This document shows positions 62,867-64,000 of a stretch of 64,000 bases of DNA, piece by piece. Where the stretch lies: the NCBI GenBank assembly GCA_963707555.1, contig CAVPQM010000004.1, positions 186,001 to 250,000 on the forward strand, given 5' to 3'. The DNA comes from JAFAFN01 sp963707555 (lineage in GTDB: Bacteria; Actinomycetota; Acidimicrobiia; Acidimicrobiales; Microtrichaceae). The stretch's first letter is position 1. The number at the start of each line of letters is the position of its first letter. A program made the position numbers and the translations under genes. The notes under the pieces were generated by a model. The model worked only from the letters and a program-made list of their open reading frames with translations. It had not been told where the DNA came from and searched no databases.

Positions 62867-63733
62867 GTGAGCGACGCCGCACCGATCAGCGAGCAGGTCG
62901 CGCGACCCGCGGGTGCGCGGCTGCGGGACGCGGTCGAGCGCACGGTGGGTTACCGCCTCGCCGGACACCGGCCGGGAACGCACGCCGGGCTGCCGTCGCC
63001 GTCGATCACCGTCATCGTCAGCTTCGACGACCCGCTGACCCTGTCGGTGCTGCCCGACGGCTCGGCCGCTCCGGTGTCGATGTGGGCGATGGCCAGCGGC
63101 CTGCACGACGTGCCGGCACAGATCCTCCACGACGGCAACCAGCACGGCGTGCAGCTCGACGTGTCCCCGCTGCACAGCCGCGCAGTGTTCGGCATGCCGG
63201 CCGCTGCGCTGACCCGTCAGGTCGCGCCGCTCGACGAGCTGCTCGGCGACCACGCCCGTGAGCTCGTCGACCGTCTCGACGCGAACGACGACTGGGGGTC
63301 CCGCTTCGACGCGCTCGACGATGTCCTTGCCGCACGCCTCGATGAGGTCGAGCGCCGCAGCCGAGCGACGGTCGGCGCCGTGGTCCGTCCGGAGCTGGTG
63401 CATGCGTGGACACGCCTCTGCGACGACGGCGCGCCGGTCGAGACCGTCGCGGGCGAGCTCGGCTGGAGCCGCCGACACCTACGCACGCAGTTCCGCGCCG
63501 AGTTCGGGCTGAACCCGTCGACGTCGGCCCGGGTGGCCCGGTTCCACCGGGCACAACGCTGGGTGCGCTCGCACCCCGAGGAGTCCTTGGCGGTCGCCGC
63601 CGCCTGGTGCGGCTACGCGGATCAGTCGCACATGACCCGGGAGTGGTCCGAGCTCGCCGGCGCGCCGCCACGTTCGTGGTTGCGGCGCGAGGAGTTCCCA
63701 TCCGTGCAAGACCACGAACGTGCCGCGACGTGA
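62867..63733 (+). CDS. AraC-family regulator
   Basis: 288 aa from GTG 62867, supported by TACGCT with a 7-base spacer; GTG 62822 overlapping the TetR stop is the alternative. C-terminal two-HTH domain: VETVAGELGWSRRHLRTQFRAEFGLNPSTSARVARFHRAQRWVR...SLAVAAAWCGYADQSHMTREWSELAGAPPRSWLR. The N-terminal sensor is uncharacterised. It sits 10 bases before a VOC gene, a pairing often seen in actinobacteria. Confidence 0.88.
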   Translation: MSDAAPISEQVARPAGARLRDAVERTVGYRLAGHRPGTHAGLPSPSITVIVSFDDPLTLSVLPDGSAAPVSMWAMASGLHDVPAQILHDGNQHGVQLDVSPLHSRAVFGMPAAALTRQVAPLDELLGDHARELVDRLDANDDWGSRFDALDDVLAARLDEVERRSRATVGAVVRPELVHAWTRLCDDGAPVETVAGELGWSRRHLRTQFRAEFGLNPSTSARVARFHRAQRWVRSHPEESLAVAAAWCGYADQSHMTREWSELAGAPPRSWLRREEFPSVQDHERAAT

Positions 63734-63743
63734 GGATGAGGAC

Positions 63744-64000
63744 ATGAACGAGACACAGACCACCCAGACCGATTCCGCCCGCACCCTCACCTCGCCGCCG
63801 GAGCCGACGGTGTGGCCCTGCGTGAACTACCGAGACGCCCGCGCCGCGATCCGCTACGTCGTCGACGTGCTCGGCTTCGTCGAGGTCGGCGTGCACACCG
63901 ACCCCGACGACGACTCGATCGTGGTGCACTCCGAGCTGCGCTGGCCCGAGGGCGGTGGCGTCATGATCGGCTCCGCGGGCCGGCCCGACAGCGAGTTCTC
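63744..64000 (+). CDS. VOC family protein, 3' partial
   Basis: 85 codons to the window edge; GAGGATGAGGAC precedes the ATG. VWPCVNYRDARAAIRYVVDVLGFVEVGVHTDPDDDSIVVHSELRWPEGGGVMIGSAG is a PhnB-like VOC N-terminal half. Cut by the window end. Likely co-transcribed with the AraC regulator. Confidence 0.75.
   Translation, partial: MNETQTTQTDSARTLTSPPEPTVWPCVNYRDARAAIRYVVDVLGFVEVGVHTDPDDDSIVVHSELRWPEGGGVMIGSAGRPDSEF

Noticed and set aside
1..64000. tRNA or rRNA genes
   Set aside because: No cloverleaf or rRNA core sequence was recognised by eye; a covariance-model search would be needed to exclude small RNAs.

Overview
The window is very GC-rich with dense short-gap gene packing, many 4-bp start/stop overlaps, F420-type and LLM oxidoreductases, a DUF222/HNH protein, TIGR03084- and PGPGW-type proteins, acyl-CoA carboxylase and FadE-type genes and abundant TetR regulators. 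This points to a high-GC actinobacterium; an Acidimicrobiia-like lineage is my best guess but is inference. No rRNA, tRNA, CRISPR array, insertion sequence or prophage was recognised, and no gene-free stretch exceeds about 300 bases.

Layout. 0-3.7 kb: end of a MalY/PatB aminotransferase, a VOC protein, a CaiB/BaiF CoA-transferase and an HMG-CoA-lyase-like enzyme. 3.7-11.8 kb: the most distinctive locus, a putative iron/heme acquisition island. It has a membrane-anchored exported protein, an HtaA-like protein fused to a WxL-like wall domain, a DUF916 (WxL-interacting) membrane protein, an HtaA-like lipoprotein and an HmuTUV-type ABC importer, preceded by palindromes resembling DtxR/IdeR iron boxes. 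11.8-22.7 kb: small membrane proteins, thyA-folA, an alkyl-DHAP-synthase-like flavoprotein overlapping a LigD-type polymerase, a lipoprotein, a sulfatase, a CoA-transferase and a GHMP kinase. 22.7-28.1 kb: TetR, a damaged metal-dependent-hydrolase gene, a Baeyer-Villiger monooxygenase fused to a short-chain dehydrogenase, and an acyl-CoA dehydrogenase. 28-41 kb: hypothetical and membrane proteins, DUF222/HNH protein, TetR, DDN-like protein, serine hydrolase, threonine deaminase, SDR, and a WYL regulator divergent from a DrrAB-like ABC pair. 41.3-46.3 kb: an organosulfur operon (ssuA-C-B, TauD/AtsK-like dioxygenase, SsuD-like monooxygenase). 46.4-52.7 kb: secreted lipase, PGPGW protein, F420-type LLM enzyme, SGNH hydrolase, diiron ferritin-like protein, TetR. 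52.7-60 kb: acyl-CoA carboxylase alpha and beta, truncated SRPBCC protein, TIGR03084 protein, PAS-GGDEF-EAL protein. 60-64 kb: ABC-2 exporter divergent from its probable TetR regulator, then an AraC-type regulator and a VOC gene cut by the window edge.

Two window-wide patterns matter. First, at least 14 single-base frameshifts break otherwise well-conserved genes, including thyA, mostly at or beside short G/C runs. The sequence is therefore probably indel-prone draft data, and broken genes are annotated as whole genes with the shift marked. Second, about 17 genes carry a TANNNT-like hexamer 6-8 bases before the start codon and no Shine-Dalgarno sequence, the signature of leaderless transcripts. 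This was used to choose several starts. Short 15-17-bp tandem repeats also recur at or just past stop codons.
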